A program made the position numbers and the translations under genes. Positions 6,991-16,186 of a DNA stretch of 37,749 nucleotides are shown here, piece by piece. The DNA is from Woeseiaceae bacterium (GTDB lineage Bacteria; Pseudomonadota; Gammaproteobacteria; Steroidobacterales; Woeseiaceae): positions 1 to 37,749 of the forward strand of contig JABDOQ010000057.1 of NCBI GenBank assembly GCA_013043165.1, given 5' to 3'. The notes below the pieces were generated by a model. It saw nothing but the letters and a program-made list of their open reading frames with translations, did not search any database and was not told the origin of the DNA. Within the stretch, counting starts at the first letter, position 1. Every line of letters starts with the position of its first letter.

Positions 6991-7932
6991 ATGGATTTCA
7001 AGGACTACTACAAAATCATGGGTGTCGAGCGTGGCGCCAGCCAGGATGACATCAAGCGCGCCTACCGCAAGCTCGCGCGTAAATACCACCCTGATGTCAG
7101 CAAGGAAGCTGATGCCGAAGCGCGCTTCAAGGATCTCGGTGAAGCCTACGCCGTGCTCAAAGATCCCGAAAAACGGGCGGCCTACGACCAGCTCGGTGCA
7201 AACTGGAAAGCCGGCCAGGACTTCAAGCCACCACCGGACTGGGATGCGGGATTTGAGTTTAGCGGCGGCGGTGCCGACGCGGCTGCGTTCAGCGACTTTT
7301 TTGAATCGTTGTTCGGTCGGGGTTTCCAGCCTGCCGGGGACGCGCGCCGCGGCGCTGGCATTCACGCACAGGGCGAGGACCACCATGCGAAAGTGTTGAT
7401 TGACCTGGAAGACGCCTACCGTGGTGCCTCTCGCAGCATTTCTCTGCGCGCACCGGAACTCGACAGCAGCGGGCATGTGAGCACCAGGACGCGCACTCTC
7501 AACGTCAAGATCCCCAAGGGCGTTAAGCAGGGGCAGCGCATTCGCCTGTCCGGCCAGGGTTCACCTGGCATGGGCGAAGGTCGGGCGGGCGACCTGTACC
7601 TGGAGATCGAGTTCAATCCCCACCGCTTGTTCAGGGTCGAAGGGCGCGATGTCTACCTCGAGCTGCCGGTAGCACCGTGGGAAGCGGCGCTGGGTGCGAC
7701 CGTGAAGGCGCCGACGCCCGAGGGTCCCGTGGACCTGAAAATCCCCAAAGGCACCACGCGCGGACGCAAACTGCGTCTTCAGAACCGCGGTATACCGGGG
7801 AAGCCGCCCGGGGACCTTTTCGTTGAATTGGTGATTACCCTGCCGCCGGCAGAAAGTGACTCGGCGCGTGCGCTGTATCAAAAAATGCAGCAGGACCTGG
7901 CGTATGACCCACGCAGCAAACTGGGGGTGTAA
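6991..7932 (+). CDS. cbpA: DnaJ-type co-chaperone CbpA
   Basis: A 313-residue class-B J-protein that stimulates DnaK ATPase activity and, in E. coli, also binds curved DNA. The J domain occupies residues 1-70 with HPD at 33-35. A Gly/Phe-rich linker follows (GGGADAAAFSDFFESLFGRGF). There is no CxxCxGxG zinc domain, which separates it from DnaJ. Two C-terminal substrate-binding beta domains follow (VKIPKGVKQGQRIRLSGQG and LKIPKGTTRGRKLRLQNRG). The ATG at 6991 is chosen because GGAG lies 6 bp upstream; a GTG at 6976 is possible. The cbpM gene follows 6 bp later. The 139-bp upstream gap shows no convincing heat-shock promoter. Confidence 0.93.
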   Translation: MDFKDYYKIMGVERGASQDDIKRAYRKLARKYHPDVSKEADAEARFKDLGEAYAVLKDPEKRAAYDQLGANWKAGQDFKPPPDWDAGFEFSGGGADAAAFSDFFESLFGRGFQPAGDARRGAGIHAQGEDHHAKVLIDLEDAYRGASRSISLRAPELDSSGHVSTRTRTLNVKIPKGVKQGQRIRLSGQGSPGMGEGRAGDLYLEIEFNPHRLFRVEGRDVYLELPVAPWEAALGATVKAPTPEGPVDLKIPKGTTRGRKLRLQNRGIPGKPPGDLFVELVITLPPAESDSARALYQKMQQDLAYDPRSKLGV

Positions 7933-7938
7933 GAGGCC

Positions 7939-8271
7939 ATGACGAAGAAAACACTAACTGGCGTTGTACTCGACGAACGCACTGAGTTGTCGCTGACCGA
8001 ATTGAGCCAAGCCTGCTCGACGTCCACTGAATGGGTTATCGAACTGGTCCAGGAAGGCGTGCTGGAGCCTGTCGGCCGGCAGCCGAAACAGTGGCGCTTT
8101 ACGGGAACCAGCCTGAAAAGGGCGCATTCGGCCATGCGGCTGCAAACAGACCTGAAGATAAATCTCGCCGGCGTCGCACTCGCGCTTGATCTGATTGACG
8201 AAATCGAAACGATGCGGGAACGTTTGCGTCGCTTCGAGACAGGTGAGGACGCGGGCCGGTATCGTGAGTGA
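7939..8271 (+). CDS. cbpM: Chaperone modulator CbpM
   Basis: A 110-residue MerR-like protein that binds the J domain of CbpA and inhibits both its co-chaperone and DNA-binding activities. The family pattern is seen as a winged-helix-like N-terminal half (LSLTELSQACSTSTEWVIELVQEGVLEP) followed by a long coiled helix (INLAGVALALDLIDEIETMRERLRRFE). Its position 6 bp behind cbpA is the standard arrangement and supports the assignment. The stop codon overlaps a short 19-codon reading frame that leads into the next gene. Confidence 0.9.
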   Translation: MTKKTLTGVVLDERTELSLTELSQACSTSTEWVIELVQEGVLEPVGRQPKQWRFTGTSLKRAHSAMRLQTDLKINLAGVALALDLIDEIETMRERLRRFETGEDAGRYRE

Positions 8272-8323
8272 AGCGCAACGTATCGTTGATCGACTCTGCG
8301 CTGCTATCGAGATCATGCCATGA
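8264..8323 (+). CDS. Possible 19-residue coupling peptide between cbpM and the metallo-hydrolase gene
   Basis: A GTG at 8264, overlapping the end of cbpM, opens a frame encoding MSEAQRIVDRLCAAIEIMP. It ends in a TGA that overlaps the next gene's ATG as ATGA. The frame spans the whole 48-bp gap and would pass ribosomes from cbpM to a gene whose own Shine-Dalgarno is weak. The peptide could form an amphipathic helix. It may equally be a chance frame; no ribosome site is at ideal distance (AGGTGAGG is about 16 bp upstream). Confidence 0.25.
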   Translation: MSEAQRIVDRLCAAIEIMP

Positions 8324-9705
8324 GTCTGGAGCTGCAGTTTTTCGGTGCCACGGGGGAAGTGACAGGCTCACTGTATGTACTTCGAACGGCATCGCACACT
8401 GTCCTGCTCGAGTGCGGGCTCATTCAGGGCGGAGCGGAAAATGAAAAACGCAATAGCGATCCGTTTCCGGTCCCGGTCGACGAGATTGATGCCGTCATTC
8501 TGAGCCACGCTCATATCGACCATTCAGGCCGAGTGCCGCTGCTCGTCAAGCGAGGCTACGACGGACCTGTTTATGTGCAGAATGCGACGAAAGCGCTGTG
8601 CGAGATCATGTTGCCGGACTCCGGCTACCTGAACGAAAAGGATGCCGAGTGGGAGAATCGCAAACGGCGCCGCAAAGGGCAGGCGTTGATACAGCCGTTG
8701 TACACGCTGGAGGACGCGGAAAATTGCCTGAAGCTCTTCAAGGGTATCGCTTACGGCGACGAGCTGACGGTGGTACCAGGATTGACGCTACGCTTTTTCG
8801 ACGCCGGCCACATCCTCGGTGCCGCAATCGTCGAAATTACTTACAGCAACCAGGATGTGAGCCGAACGCTCGTGTTCAGCGGCGACCTCGGGTATCGGGA
8901 TGCGCCCGTCATGAATCCACCGGCTGTCCTTCCGTATGCCGACACGGTCTTGATGGAAAGCACCTACGGCGACCGCCTGCACCGGTCCTTCGATGCAACA
9001 ATGCACGAACTGACCGAAGTCTTCGAGACGGCGCGCGCAAGCCAGGGCAACATCCTGATCCCGGCATTTACGGTTGGCCGCACGCAGGACCTGCTCTACC
9101 TGATGGCCGAGAACTTCGATCGTTGGCACCTCGACAAGTGGCAGATCTACCTCGACAGCCCGATGGCAATTGAGGCGACGACCGTCTATTCCAGCTTTCG
9201 TCATCTGTACGGCGCCAGGCTGTTCGGACCTGACTCCAGCCTGCCGGAGTTGCCGAATTTTCACGAGTCGCGAACCACGGAAGAGTCGATGGCAATCAAC
9301 GAGATCAAGTCAGGTGCGATTGTCATTGCCGGCAGCGGGATGTGCAGCGGTGGGCGGATCCTGCATCACCTCAAGAACAACGTATGGCGCCCGGAATGTC
9401 ACCTGGTGATTGTTGGATTCCAGGCCTACGGCACGCTCGGTCGGCGGATTGTCGACGGCGCCGAGACGGTCAAGCTTTATGGTGATGAGTATCGGGTGCG
9501 AATTCAGCTACATACGATAGGTGGATTGTCGGCTCACGGCGACCAGGCCGATCTGATCACCTGGTACGGCGGATTCCAGAATCGTCCGCCGGTCTACCTG
9601 GTGCACGGCGAACCGGAGGCGCAGAAGGCGCTGGCGAAGAAAATGCGTAAAGAACTCGACGCACCGGTGTTCATCGCCGAACGGGGCCAGACGATCCAGA
9701 TTTGA
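8320..9705 (+). CDS. Beta-CASP metallo-beta-lactamase-fold RNA hydrolase
   Basis: A 461-residue protein of the CPSF73-like/RNase J-related beta-CASP group, expected to be a zinc-dependent RNA endo- or exonuclease. Zinc ligands are in HAHIDH (63-68), with further conserved blocks DAGHILGAAIVEI, FSGDLG, ESTYGDR, the beta-CASP segment IPAFTVGRTQDLLYL, SGMCSGGR, and the C-terminal RMMBL part with LSAHGDQ and YLVHGE. Length and motif order are complete. The start codon overlaps a possible upstream short frame. It is followed 18 bp later by a LOG-family gene, so the two are probably cotranscribed. The physiological RNA target is unknown. Confidence 0.9.
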   Translation: MSLELQFFGATGEVTGSLYVLRTASHTVLLECGLIQGGAENEKRNSDPFPVPVDEIDAVILSHAHIDHSGRVPLLVKRGYDGPVYVQNATKALCEIMLPDSGYLNEKDAEWENRKRRRKGQALIQPLYTLEDAENCLKLFKGIAYGDELTVVPGLTLRFFDAGHILGAAIVEITYSNQDVSRTLVFSGDLGYRDAPVMNPPAVLPYADTVLMESTYGDRLHRSFDATMHELTEVFETARASQGNILIPAFTVGRTQDLLYLMAENFDRWHLDKWQIYLDSPMAIEATTVYSSFRHLYGARLFGPDSSLPELPNFHESRTTEESMAINEIKSGAIVIAGSGMCSGGRILHHLKNNVWRPECHLVIVGFQAYGTLGRRIVDGAETVKLYGDEYRVRIQLHTIGGLSAHGDQADLITWYGGFQNRPPVYLVHGEPEAQKALAKKMRKELDAPVFIAERGQTIQI

Positions 9706-9723
9706 AAGGCGGCGACCTGATTT

Positions 9724-10464
9724 ATGAAACTCAAGATCTCGGAACTCACTGGGCTCGATCTGCCGGCTGACGCGCTGCATCGCGCGGAGCGTCTTGCGCA
9801 GGGCTATCTCGAGACCGAGATCGTTATGCGCGAGCACGACATCCAGCACACGATCGTTGTATTTGGTGGCACGCGCATAGCGGATTCCGAGCATCTCTCG
9901 AATCCCGACGCAACCGACTATTACGCAATCGCACGAGAGTTCGGCGCCATCGTCGGGCGCTCGGGGCAGGGCCCGGCTGACTGCAGCCTGACACTGATGA
10001 CGGGCGGTGGCCCGGGGATAATGGAGGCAGCGAACCGGGGCGCCAGTGAGGTTGGTGCGAAGAGCATTGGCCTGAATATCCGACTGCCGCATGAGCAGGT
10101 TCCGAATCGCTATATCACCGAGGGGCTGAGCTTTAATTTTCGCTACTTTGCGATTCGCAAGCTGCACTTCCTGCTGCGTGCCAGGGCGCTCGTCGTGTTT
10201 CCGGGCGGTTTCGGCACTATGGATGAATTATTCGAGACCCTGAATCTTGTGCAATGCCGGAGAATAGATCCGCTACCCGTCGTCCTCGTCGGCAGGCAAT
10301 TCTGGCAGCGCGCCGTCGATCTGGAGTTTCTTGCCACGGAAGGATTGATTGACGCCGAAGATCGAAGTCTGTACTCGTATGCCGAGACGGCCGAGCAGGT
10401 TTGGCATTGCATCGTCGATTGGTATGCAGAGGCCGGGATCCCGTTATTGTGCGAACCCCTCTGA
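9724..10464 (+). CDS. LOG-family Rossmann-fold protein (possible nucleotide phosphoribohydrolase)
   Basis: A 246-residue LOG/TIGR00730-type protein. GGGPGIMEAANRG (94-106) and PGGFGTMDE (160-168) are the diagnostic motifs; the latter carries the catalytic glutamate of cytokinin-activating and nucleoside-5'-monophosphate ribohydrolases. The N-terminal ~40 residues are an extension relative to short LOGs, as in PpnN-related or marine long LOG proteins. It probably cleaves the N-glycosidic bond of a nucleoside monophosphate; the base is not known. Its last 16 bp overlap the probable start of the P-type ATPase gene, indicating translational coupling. Confidence 0.88.
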   Translation: MKLKISELTGLDLPADALHRAERLAQGYLETEIVMREHDIQHTIVVFGGTRIADSEHLSNPDATDYYAIAREFGAIVGRSGQGPADCSLTLMTGGGPGIMEAANRGASEVGAKSIGLNIRLPHEQVPNRYITEGLSFNFRYFAIRKLHFLLRARALVVFPGGFGTMDELFETLNLVQCRRIDPLPVVLVGRQFWQRAVDLEFLATEGLIDAEDRSLYSYAETAEQVWHCIVDWYAEAGIPLLCEPL

Positions 10465-13178
10465 CAGCCTCGATCAAAACGACGAAAGGTCAGGATCTGG
10501 CCGCGTGGAGCCACAGTTCGGATGCGGTGCTGCAGTCGTTCTCCGTGGATCCCGAGAGCGGGCTCGATGCGGGGCAAGTCCTGCAGCAAAAAAAGGCCTG
10601 GGGCCCAAACCAGCTGTTCGCGACCCGACCCCGCAAGGTCCTGTCTATCCTGCTTGGACAATTCAAGAGCGTTGTTGTCCTTCTGCTACTGGGTGCCGGT
10701 TTGTTGGCACTGGCTTTTTCAGAAATCGTCGAAGGGATCGCAATACTCGTTGTCATCCTGATGAACGCAAGCGTTGGTTTCCTTACCGAGTGGCGGGCGA
10801 CTCGCTCGATGGAGGCGTTGCGGCAGTTTGCGCGCGCGGAGTGCACTTTGCTGCGCGAAGGCAAAATCGCCAGAGCGCCGGCCGATGTTCTTGTACCGGG
10901 CGACATCGTCTTGTTCGAAGCCGGCGACCTCGTTCCGGCGGATTTGCGTCTCATAGACGCAGCGAAACTCGCGGCGGATGAGTCGACATTGACGGGCGAG
11001 TCCTTGCCGGTGAAGAAGCAGAATGCTGTGCTCGATGAAGATACCGTTGTGCTTGATCGCCACAACATGGTCTTTAAAGGGACCTGCATTACGCGCGGCT
11101 CGGGCAAAGGCGTCGTTGTTGGCACCGGCACGCACACCGAGTTCGGCAAGATATTTGAGCAGGTCGTCGCGGCAAAAGAACAGCGGACGCCGCTCGAACA
11201 GCGGCTCAATGCTCTTGGCGCGAATCTCGCCTGGGCGATTATGGGTATTGCGGTGATTATCGGCGTCGCAGGAATAGTCGCCGGACGCGAGCTGTTTCTG
11301 GCGATCGAGGTCGCCATCGCATTGTCGGTGGCGGCAATCCCCGAAGGCCTGGTTATTGTCGCGACAATTGCTCTTGCGCGTGGCATGTGGCGTCTCGCAA
11401 AACAGAACGCGCTGGTCACACGCCTGTCCGCTGTCGAGACGCTCGGCGCGACGAGCGTAATTCTCACCGACAAAACCGGGACGCTAACCGAGAATCGCAT
11501 GACCGTCTCAAAAGTTCTCTTGAACGGATTCGACGTCGACGTTGATACGGCCCGCCATGCGCCGGCTGAGAAATTCCGCGTGAATAAACAAGCGCTCGCC
11601 GCCGGCGAGGAGGTGGCGCTGGATGATCTCCTGAGGTGCGGGGTGCTGTGCAATAACGCGTCGCTGGAACAGGCGGTGGACCGCGCGGCCACCGGCGTCG
11701 GCGATCCCACCGAGCTTGCGCTTCTGGCTGTAGCCGGCGCTCGCGGCATCTGGAGAAAAGAGCTGCTCATGGCGGAGCCTGAAGTCCATGAAGATCCGTT
11801 CGACCCCGAATCGAAACGAATGGCGACCATTCATCAGGGTCCGGGCGGATTGCGAGTGGCGGTTAAGGGTGCGCCGGAGAGCATACTTCCCGGATGTACG
11901 GCGGTTCGTGGCATCGGCAACGACACGGCGATCGGCCCGTCGGAGCGTGAGCAATGGCTTGCCGGTGCCGAACAACTGGGAGCTGAGGGGCTGCGTACGA
12001 TCGCGCTCGCCGAGAAGACCCGCCATGAGGAAGGTGACGATCCCTACGAAGAATTGCTGTTGCTCGGTATCGTCGGCATGGAAGATCCTGCACGCGCGGG
12101 AGTGGATGAGGCGATCAGGCGATGTCACGAGGCGGGCATTACTGTCGTTATGGTGACCGGCGATCACGCAGCGACTGCCCGGAATATCGCGATAGAGACC
12201 GGAATCGTAACGTCGTCGGACCGATCGGATCTTTTTCTCGGCGGATCCGAAGTCGACCGGCTGTTTGCCGATGCGGAAAACGAAAGGTTGCTTGCCGTGC
12301 GCGTGTTCTCGCGCGTTACGCCCGAACAGAAGCTGAAGCTGATTGACCTTTACCAGCAAAGCGATCACGTGGTCGCCATGACCGGTGATGGGGTCAACGA
12401 TGCGCCGGCATTGAAAAAAGCCGACATCGGTATTGCCATGGGCCTGCGCGGCACGGCGGTGGCAAAAGAGGCCGCTGTCATGGTGTTGCAGGACGACGAG
12501 TTCAACACGATTGTTGCGGCGGTCGCGCACGGTCGCGCCATCTTCGCTAACATTCGAAAGTTCGTCGTGTACCTGATGTCATGCAACGCCAGCGAAGTCC
12601 TGGTTGTCAGTCTCGCGACCGTCACAGGTGCGCCTCTGCCCTTATTGCCGCTGCAGATCCTGTTCCTAAACCTCGTCACCGACGTCTTTCCCGCGCTGGC
12701 ACTGGGTGTTGGCCGAGGCTCAAGACTATCGATGGCGCGTGCGCCGAGGCCTTCGAAAGAGAGCATCCTGACGCGCGCACACTGGATGCGCATCGGCCTG
12801 TATGGCGCTGTCATGGCCGCCACGGTGCTGGCGGCCATGGCGATCTCGATCTTTATTCTGGATTTCGATAACAGGCGGGCGGTTACGATTGCGTTTTGCA
12901 CGCTGGCGCTGGCACAGATGTGGCACGTGTTCAACATGCGCGACGAAGTCAGGAAACCCGTCGATAATGAAGTTACGTGCAACCCCTGGATCTGGGCTGC
13001 GCTACTTATCTGCCTGGTGTTGGTGCTCGCCGCAATCTATGTGCCGGTGTTGGGCGGCGTGCTCGAGCTCACTGATCCGGGCACCGCGGGTTGGGCCCTT
13101 ATAATTTCTGCGAGCCTTGTGCCGATCCTGGCAGCACCGATTGTCAGTGCCGTCCTCGCGCGGTGGTTGCGACCATGA
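10449..13178 (+). CDS. Type II (Ca2+-type) cation-transporting P-type ATPase
   Basis: About 909 residues in the inner membrane. The phosphorylated Asp is in DKTGT (codon at 11469, about residue 341), the actuator loop is TLTGES, and the hinge is [18 protein letters not shown]. Membrane residues match SERCA-type calcium sites: AAIPEG in M4, CNASEV in M5, and NLVTD in M6, which together supply the Glu, Asn/Glu and Asn/Asp ligands. Ca2+ export is therefore the best guess; Mn2+ or Na+ remain possible. The start is uncertain: I use the GTG at 10449, inside the end of the LOG gene. A TTG at 10401 is less likely, and a leucine codon at 10461 is in frame but not a usual start. Confidence 0.9.
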   Translation: MRTPLTASIKTTKGQDLAAWSHSSDAVLQSFSVDPESGLDAGQVLQQKKAWGPNQLFATRPRKVLSILLGQFKSVVVLLLLGAGLLALAFSEIVEGIAILVVILMNASVGFLTEWRATRSMEALRQFARAECTLLREGKIARAPADVLVPGDIVLFEAGDLVPADLRLIDAAKLAADESTLTGESLPVKKQNAVLDEDTVVLDRHNMVFKGTCITRGSGKGVVVGTGTHTEFGKIFEQVVAAKEQRTPLEQRLNALGANLAWAIMGIAVIIGVAGIVAGRELFLAIEVAIALSVAAIPEGLVIVATIALARGMWRLAKQNALVTRLSAVETLGATSVILTDKTGTLTENRMTVSKVLLNGFDVDVDTARHAPAEKFRVNKQALAAGEEVALDDLLRCGVLCNNASLEQAVDRAATGVGDPTELALLAVAGARGIWRKELLMAEPEVHEDPFDPESKRMATIHQGPGGLRVAVKGAPESILPGCTAVRGIGNDTAIGPSEREQWLAGAEQLGAEGLRTIALAEKTRHEEGDDPYEELLLLGIVGMEDPARAGVDEAIRRCHEAGITVVMVTGDHAATARNIAIETGIVTSSDRSDLFLGGSEVDRLFADAENERLLAVRVFSRVTPEQKLKLIDLYQQSDHVVAMTGDGVNDAPALKKADIGIAMGLRGTAVAKEAAVMVLQDDEFNTIVAAVAHGRAIFANIRKFVVYLMSCNASEVLVVSLATVTGAPLPLLPLQILFLNLVTDVFPALALGVGRGSRLSMARAPRPSKESILTRAHWMRIGLYGAVMAATVLAAMAISIFILDFDNRRAVTIAFCTLALAQMWHVFNMRDEVRKPVDNEVTCNPWIWAALLICLVLVLAAIYVPVLGGVLELTDPGTAGWALIISASLVPILAAPIVSAVLARWLRP

Positions 13179-13248
13179 TGGGCGCTTGCAGGAGTATCGC
13201 GCTAGAATACCCGCCGCCAAGGCAACGCACCGATCAGGAAACTTCAAT

Positions 13249-13779
13249 ATGCGCATCGACGCTATCACCATCGGCGACAATCCGCCCGACGACGTCAACG
13301 TCATCATAGAGGTACCGCTGGGCGGCCAGCCCATCAAGTACGAGCTCGACAAGGAGGCCGGTACGCTGGTCGTCGATCGCTTCCTCCACACGCCCATGGC
13401 GTACCCGGGCAACTACGGATTCGTTCCGCACACCCTGTCGGAGGACGGAGACCCGATCGATGTGCTCGTCATTAATACGCGCGAACTCGTGCCCGCCTGC
13501 GTGATCAATGTGCGCCCTATCGGTGTGCTGATCATGGAAGACAACGCCGGTCAGGATGAAAAGATTGTTGCAGTACCGTCACACGCGCTGACCAAACGCT
13601 ATGATGATGTGCTCAACTATTCGGATCTGCCGGAAATCACCACGCAGCAGATCGAACACTTTTTTGAGCACTATAAAGATCTCGAGCCCGGCAAATGGGT
13701 GAAGATTGGTGACTGGCACGGCGCAGACGACGCGAAAAAGTTTATTGTCGATGCGATCGAACGTGCCGCGGGTAGCTGA
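13249..13779 (+). CDS. ppa: Inorganic pyrophosphatase (family I)
   Basis: A 176-residue soluble pyrophosphatase that hydrolyses PPi to two phosphates with Mg2+, pulling biosynthetic reactions forward. The signature DGDPID is at 66-71, and [16 protein letters not shown] and EDN near 97-99 match other active-site blocks. The length equals that of the E. coli enzyme. AGGA at 13236-13239 supports the ATG at 13249 over longer versions. It lies 70 bp downstream of the ATPase gene; a TAGAAT at 13203 could be a -10 element of its own promoter but lacks a well-spaced -35. The aldo/keto reductase gene converges from the right. Confidence 0.95.
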   Translation: MRIDAITIGDNPPDDVNVIIEVPLGGQPIKYELDKEAGTLVVDRFLHTPMAYPGNYGFVPHTLSEDGDPIDVLVINTRELVPACVINVRPIGVLIMEDNAGQDEKIVAVPSHALTKRYDDVLNYSDLPEITTQQIEHFFEHYKDLEPGKWVKIGDWHGADDAKKFIVDAIERAAGS

Positions 13780-13787
13780 AGCAGAAA

Positions 13788-13800
13788 CGGGCCACGCCCG
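13788..13800 (-). terminator. Weak hairpin terminator for the aldo/keto reductase gene
   Basis: On the minus strand CGGGC-GTG-GCCCG forms a 5-bp stem followed by TTTCTG, immediately after the stop of the reductase gene. The stem is short and the T tract poor, so termination may be partial. Confidence 0.35.
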
Positions 13801-13803
13801 CCG

Positions 13804-14724
13804 CTACAGATTGTCGAAGAATTCTTCCTGGCGCCGGCGCTCGTTCGCATCGGGCAAGCGGCCCTGCGCCGCGCCGAAATTGTCGTCGACATGATGCAGT
13901 TTGGTCATGCCGGGAATGCTGAGCGTAGCGGCCGGATGGCCGATTGCGTATTTCAGCAGAAACTGTGCCCAGCTTTCGCAACCGAAGTTCCGCGCCCAGT
14001 CGGGCAGGGGCTGGTCGCCGACCTTGTCGAAGATGCGACCGCCGCCGAAAGCACGATTGATAATGACACCCATGCCGTTATCGGCCGCCAGCGGCAATAA
14101 TCGCTCGGCCGCCTCACGTTGTTCCAGTGAGTAGTTGAGCTGCACGAAATCCAGCTTTTCCTGCTGCATGACTTTTTCGAATTCATTGTACTGCGTGGCG
14201 CGCGAGGTAGTGATGCCGATGTAGCGGATGCGCCCTTCCTGCCGCCATTCACGCATGACGGGCAGGGCATTTTTCCAGCCGAGCAGGTTGTGAACCTGTA
14301 TGAGATCAATCTTGTCTGCCTTCAACCGCGCGAGTGATTCGCCGATCTGCGCATGAGTGCCCGCGCTACCGTCGGTGCGATCGGTCTTTGTTGCGAGGAA
14401 CAGATCCCCGCGTATGCCGAGTTCCTCGATCAGGTCGCCAAGCACTGACTCTGAGCTGCGGTACATGGGCGCCGTGTCAATGACCGTGCCGCCGAGGCGA
14501 TGAAAACGCTCGAGTGCCTGCCGCAGCGGGGCGCGCTCCGCCTCAGATTTACCGACTCCGTATCGGTTGGTGCCGAGCCCGATGATGGGGAGCAGTTCTC
14601 CCGATGAGGGGATTGCCTTGCGAATCATGTCGGCGTGAGCGGCCAGCGCACCGGAACCACCGAGCGCCGCCAGCGATACGGTGCCGAGGCCCGCTTTAGT
14701 GAATTCGCGTCGAGTCAGTTTCAT
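13804..14724 (-). CDS. Tat-exported aldo/keto reductase
   Basis: A 306-residue NAD(P)H-dependent oxidoreductase of the AKR superfamily. A twin-arginine signal is evident (TRREFTK at 4-10, then AGLGTVSLAALGGSGALAAHA). The mature domain has the AKR tetrad: Asp83 in DTAP, Tyr88 in MYRSSE, Lys113 in ATKTD and His145 in IQVHN. Export by Tat fits a protein folded with its cofactor in the cytoplasm. The ATG at 14724 is chosen because GGAGAA lies 6 bp upstream; a TTG at 14751 would mask the signal. It is divergent from the MaoC gene across a 129-bp gap in which I see no clear operator. Confidence 0.9.
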   Translation of the reverse strand: MKLTRREFTKAGLGTVSLAALGGSGALAAHADMIRKAIPSSGELLPIIGLGTNRYGVGKSEAERAPLRQALERFHRLGGTVIDTAPMYRSSESVLGDLIEELGIRGDLFLATKTDRTDGSAGTHAQIGESLARLKADKIDLIQVHNLLGWKNALPVMREWRQEGRIRYIGITTSRATQYNEFEKVMQQEKLDFVQLNYSLEQREAAERLLPLAADNGMGVIINRAFGGGRIFDKVGDQPLPDWARNFGCESWAQFLLKYAIGHPAATLSIPGMTKLHHVDDNFGAAQGRLPDANERRRQEEFFDNL

Positions 14725-14853
14725 AGGTGATTCTCCGTTTCTTGCCGACAATTATGCACGGCGCTGTATTGATGTGCACGACGCTGGCACAATTGTCATC
14801 TGCCCCTCAGACATCATGCAAATAAATCAAACAAGTCACTAGTGAGGCAAAAA

Positions 14854-15306
14854 ATGCCAGGACTGTATTTCGAGGAATTTAAGGTAGGCCAGACCTTCGA
14901 TCACCCGATTCGCCGCACGATCACGGAAGGCGACAACGTGTTGCTGAGCACGATGACGCACAATCCGGCGCCTTTGCACCTGGATGCCGAGTACATGAAG
15001 AAAACGCCGTACGGCAAACCGCTCGTCAACAGCTGTTTGACCTTGAGCTTCATGGTCGGAATTTCCGTCAACGACACGACACATGGAACCACAGTCGCAA
15101 ACCTGGGGTGGGACGAGGTGCGATTCCCGAAACCGCTTTTCTGCGGCGATACCATTCATATTCAGACCGAAGTGCTGGAGTTGCGCGACAGCAAGTCTCG
15201 TCCGGATAACGGCATCGTGATTTTTTCTCATCGCGCCTACAATCAAAACGACGAGCTTGTAGCAGAATGCAAACGTTCGGCGCTGATGCTGAGAAAGCCG
15301 AAATGA
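14854..15306 (+). CDS. MaoC-like acyl-CoA hydratase
   Basis: A 150-residue hot-dog-fold hydratase of the MaoC/mesaconyl-CoA hydratase type. The active-site segment is THNPAPLHLD (about 35-44), followed by GKPLVNS and VRFPKPLFCGDTI. The product is one MaoC domain long. GAGG six bases upstream supports the ATG at 14854. Its stop overlaps the start of the CitE-like gene by ATGA, so the two are translationally coupled. A hydratase plus a CoA-ester lyase would hydrate a branched or dicarboxylic enoyl-CoA and split the product; mesaconyl-CoA or a related compound is a reasonable but unproven substrate. Confidence 0.85.
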   Translation: MPGLYFEEFKVGQTFDHPIRRTITEGDNVLLSTMTHNPAPLHLDAEYMKKTPYGKPLVNSCLTLSFMVGISVNDTTHGTTVANLGWDEVRFPKPLFCGDTIHIQTEVLELRDSKSRPDNGIVIFSHRAYNQNDELVAECKRSALMLRKPK

Positions 15307-16172
15307 ACCGCAGCTTCCTGTTCGTCCCCGCCGACAGCGAGCGCAAGATGAAAAAGGCCGGCGATGCCGGTGCTGATGCGTTGATCCTCGATCTGGAGGA
15401 CTCCGTCACGCCGGAGGTACGAGCCGAGGCGCGCCTCATGGCGTCCGCTTACTTGCGGGGCAAACAGAATGTTTGGGTTCGAATCAACCCTTTGGAAAGC
15501 GAGGATTGTAGCGCCGATCTGGAGGCTGTCATACCCTCCGCGCCAACCGGCATTGTTCTGCCCAAAGCACGCAGCGCCGACGATGCCGGCGCCTTGTCAC
15601 GACGCATCGATGAACTTGAGCAGCGGCACGGAATCGAGCAGGGACAGACCAGGATTATCGTGCTTTGCACGGAGCGGCCGGAGGCGCTGTTCACCCTGGG
15701 CGGCTACGTGGGCGTGACGGAACGGCTCCTCGCCCTGTCCTGGGGTGCGGAGGACCTCAGTGCCGCAATAGGCGCCAGCGCGACTCGAGACGAGCAGGGC
15801 AGCTGGCTGCCGACCTTCGAGATGGCGCGTTCGCTTTGCTTGCTGGCAGCGGCGGCCGCGGAAGTTACGGCGATAGATACGGTTTTTACGGACTTCCGTG
15901 ACACGGAGGGACTGCTACGCTATGCGGAAGGTGCGCGCCGTCACGGATTCAGCGGAATGCTGGCGATTCATCCGGCGCAAGTCGCCGTGATTAATACAGC
16001 GTTCGAGCCCTCGACGGCGGAAATCGAGCACGCTGAACGCATCGTTGACTTGTTTGACGCAAACCCGGGTGCCGGGACGATCGGGTTGGACGGCAAGATG
16101 ATTGATCGCCCGCACCTGGCGCAGGCTAAACGCTTATTGGAACGAGCAAAACAAATAAGAAACAACAAATAG
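15303..16172 (+). CDS. CitE-like CoA-ester lyase (HpcH/HpaI aldolase family)
   Basis: A 289-residue TIM-barrel lyase related to the citrate lyase beta subunit, malyl-CoA and citramalyl-CoA lyases. It starts MNRSFLFVPADSERKM and shows the metal/CoA region ILDLEDSV (28-35), RINPLES, GIVLPKA, CTERPEALF and SWGAEDLSAAIGA, and then AIHPAQ near the C-terminus. It occurs without the alpha and gamma subunits of citrate lyase, so it is a stand-alone lyase acting on a free CoA ester such as malyl-, methylmalyl- or citramalyl-CoA. It follows the MaoC gene by overlap and precedes acs by 14 bp, suggesting one operon. Confidence 0.87.
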   Translation: MNRSFLFVPADSERKMKKAGDAGADALILDLEDSVTPEVRAEARLMASAYLRGKQNVWVRINPLESEDCSADLEAVIPSAPTGIVLPKARSADDAGALSRRIDELEQRHGIEQGQTRIIVLCTERPEALFTLGGYVGVTERLLALSWGAEDLSAAIGASATRDEQGSWLPTFEMARSLCLLAAAAAEVTAIDTVFTDFRDTEGLLRYAEGARRHGFSGMLAIHPAQVAVINTAFEPSTAEIEHAERIVDLFDANPGAGTIGLDGKMIDRPHLAQAKRLLERAKQIRNNK

Positions 16173-16186
16173 AAAGGTAGAAAACC

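Noticed and set aside
10401..10448. Longer N-terminus for the P-type ATPase from a TTG at 10401
   Set aside because: The extra residues (MALHRRLVCRGRDPVI) have no family match and lie inside the LOG gene, so the GTG at 10449 is preferred.
10490..11830. 446-residue minus-strand open frame across the ATPase gene
   Set aside because: It is Ser/Thr/Arg-rich low-complexity antisense of a well-supported P-type ATPase.
13117..13248. Longer N-terminus for the pyrophosphatase
   Set aside because: The upstream residues are not conserved, and a good ribosome site precedes the ATG at 13249 that gives the standard 176 residues.
14785..14810. Sigma-54 promoter (TGGCAC..) between the reductase and the MaoC gene
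   Set aside because: The spacing and the -12 GC pair do not match the -24/-12 consensus: ten bases after GG the sequence is AT.
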